Shown here: positions 63,801 to 64,000 of the stretch, piece after piece
Position numbering within the stretch: the first letter of the stretch is position 1
Layout: every line of letters starts with the position of its first letter
Origin: Nemopilema nomurai
Taxonomy: Eukaryota > Cnidaria > Scyphozoa > Rhizostomeae > Rhizostomatidae
Direction: 5' to 3'
NCBI GenBank assembly: GCA_003864495.1
Contig: ML133476.1
Coordinates: 74,802 to 138,801 of the forward strand
DNA: 64,000 nucleotides
Translations under genes and position numbers: made by a program
The notes under the pieces: generated by a model
What the model was told of the DNA's origin: nothing
The model's input: only the letters and a program-made list of their open reading frames with translations
Database searches by the model: none

Positions 63801-63843
63801 TCATTTTGTGCAGTGTACGCAACAACGGTTGAATATAAATGAG
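52557..63843 (-). CDS. Multi-SH3/SH2 adaptor protein, 5' partial, 12 exons visible
   Basis: Adaptors of this kind link phosphotyrosine sites (SH2) to proline-rich partners (SH3) at the membrane and actin cytoskeleton. Exons (descending): 63726-63843, 63201-63285, 62544-62605, 62156-62205, 60087-60162, 58282-58384, 56503-56734, 56075-56386, 54304-54371, 53326-53367, 52906-52946, 52557-52725. All phases match; 451 aa are visible. SH3-1 spans about residues 5-58 (DDEVSYAVGEEVEVL, YGWWKI, GLTPASNL). A Ser/Arg/Gln-rich linker follows. SH3-2 spans about 165-230 (SAIADYTPEQ, EGWFLVQL, EGWVPSTYVERK). A proline/arginine-rich stretch (PKPRPRPKPR, PPVPTPR) covers about 245-345 and ends in IYDEPE (Tyr336). 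The SH2 domain spans about 352-440 (WFFGKISRQECE, FLVRES with binding Arg378, DVVDYYKKNPLFYSE). That SH2 is closest in look to Nck. Nck has three SH3 domains, and a further N-terminal domain may lie beyond the window. An in-frame ATG at 58456-58458, read straight through the 58384 acceptor, gives an alternative first exon (MVRIKMPW). Confidence 0.85.
57331..57448. repeat. Four-copy 30-bp minisatellite carrying CCAAT boxes
   Basis: The unit is near CTGTCCCTTGACCAATCAGC followed by GACAGGCACT. Copies 2-4 each contain CCAATCAGC; the first copy is degenerate and lacks it. It sits in the SH3/SH2 intron 56735-58281. CCAATCAGC is the classic NF-Y (CCAAT box) sequence. An 80-codon minus-strand frame over it is a repeat artefact. 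Confidence 0.85.
59154..59405. repeat. 45-bp minisatellite, five copies plus a partial one
   Basis: The unit begins GACAAAAAATCTCTAAC and ends GATCTACGATAAGTA; copies start at 59154, 59199, 59244, 59289 and 59334. Copies are nearly identical (one C to T in copy 5). Because 45 is divisible by three and the unit lacks stops in some minus-strand frames, it yields spurious 15-residue-repeat frames. It lies in the SH3/SH2 intron 58385-60086. Confidence 0.92.
59601..59743. repeat. 40-bp minisatellite, about 3.6 copies
   Basis: The unit is TGATAAACAGGCRGTATATC followed by TGCAAGAATAAACAAAAATG, with copies at 59601, 59641, 59681 and 59721. The variable base R alternates A, G, A, G. A degenerate relative (ATTAATAGGCAGTATATCTG) at 59530-59550 connects it to the neighbouring 45-bp array. 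Confidence 0.9.
60762..60801. repeat. GA microsatellite
   Basis: An almost perfect AG/GA dinucleotide run of about 40 nt in the SH3/SH2 intron 60163-62155. The rest of that intron has no recognised feature. Confidence 0.9.
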
Positions 63844-64000
63844 CTAAGAAATTTAAAAAAATCTTTTGAATGATCATTTGTAGTAAATTTCATAAAAGCT
63901 TAAAACCTCTCCATAAAGGTTTAAAATAAGATCTAAGGCCAATAGAATGGCTCCAAAAGGGTCAAGGGCGGTATAATGGCAATCCATTAGGTTTTCTAAT
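63844..64000 (-). other. Intron of the SH3/SH2 gene at window end
   Basis: Acceptor TTTCTTAG lies at 63844-63851 on the minus strand. The rest is non-coding, and upstream exons are outside the window. Confidence 0.6.

Noticed and set aside
1..64000. tRNA, rRNA, CRISPR arrays, phage or bacterial operons
   Set aside because: No candidate cloverleaf, repeat-spacer array or prokaryotic gene organisation was seen by eye. A dedicated tRNA scan could not be run.

Overview
This is an AT-rich stretch of animal nuclear DNA with intron-rich, multi-exon genes. No prokaryotic, viral or organellar features were recognised. The proteins are metazoan (CASP, AKAP1, HIRA, RanBP1, an SH3/SH2 adaptor) and the introns are short to medium with GT-AG borders. 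Gene spacing and composition suggest an invertebrate, possibly a cnidarian. That placement is inference, because no lineage-specific marker was found. All exon models below were assembled by eye, and each junction was checked for reading-frame phase.

Layout: (1) 269-12727, plus strand: protein CASP, a Golgi coiled-coil membrane protein related to the CASP product of vertebrate CUX1. There are 26 exons, and the N-terminus lies before the window. (2) 12728-23401: intergenic, with a 45-bp hairpin resembling a small transposon, a second inverted repeat, and an unrecognised possible coding segment near 18.4-18.75 kb. (3) 23402-27124, plus: an AKAP1-type KH-Tudor protein in 4 exons, with a possible 27-nt cassette exon. 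(4) 29274-45530, minus: complete HIRA histone chaperone, 29 exons, 945 aa. (5) 45531-45880: short divergent promoter interval. (6) 45881-47226, plus: a possible two-exon 69-aa protein whose stop codon lies 2 nt before the RanBP1 start codon. (7) 47229-50158, plus: RanBP1, 5 exons, 220 aa. (8) 52557-63843, minus: an adaptor with two visible SH3 domains, a proline-rich stretch and a C-terminal SH2 domain. There are 12 exons, and the N-terminus lies beyond the window. Its introns hold three minisatellites and a GA microsatellite.

The genes do not form one pathway. The most interesting arrangement is HIRA head-to-head with a possibly dicistronic small-ORF/RanBP1 unit. HIRA and RANBP1 are also both in human 22q11.2, so this may be old linkage. 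I found no strong case for a wholly new system. The best candidates are the small ORF before RanBP1, the HIRA/RanBP1 divergent promoter, the multi-SH3/SH2 adaptor with its own YDEP site, and the CCAAT-box minisatellite.
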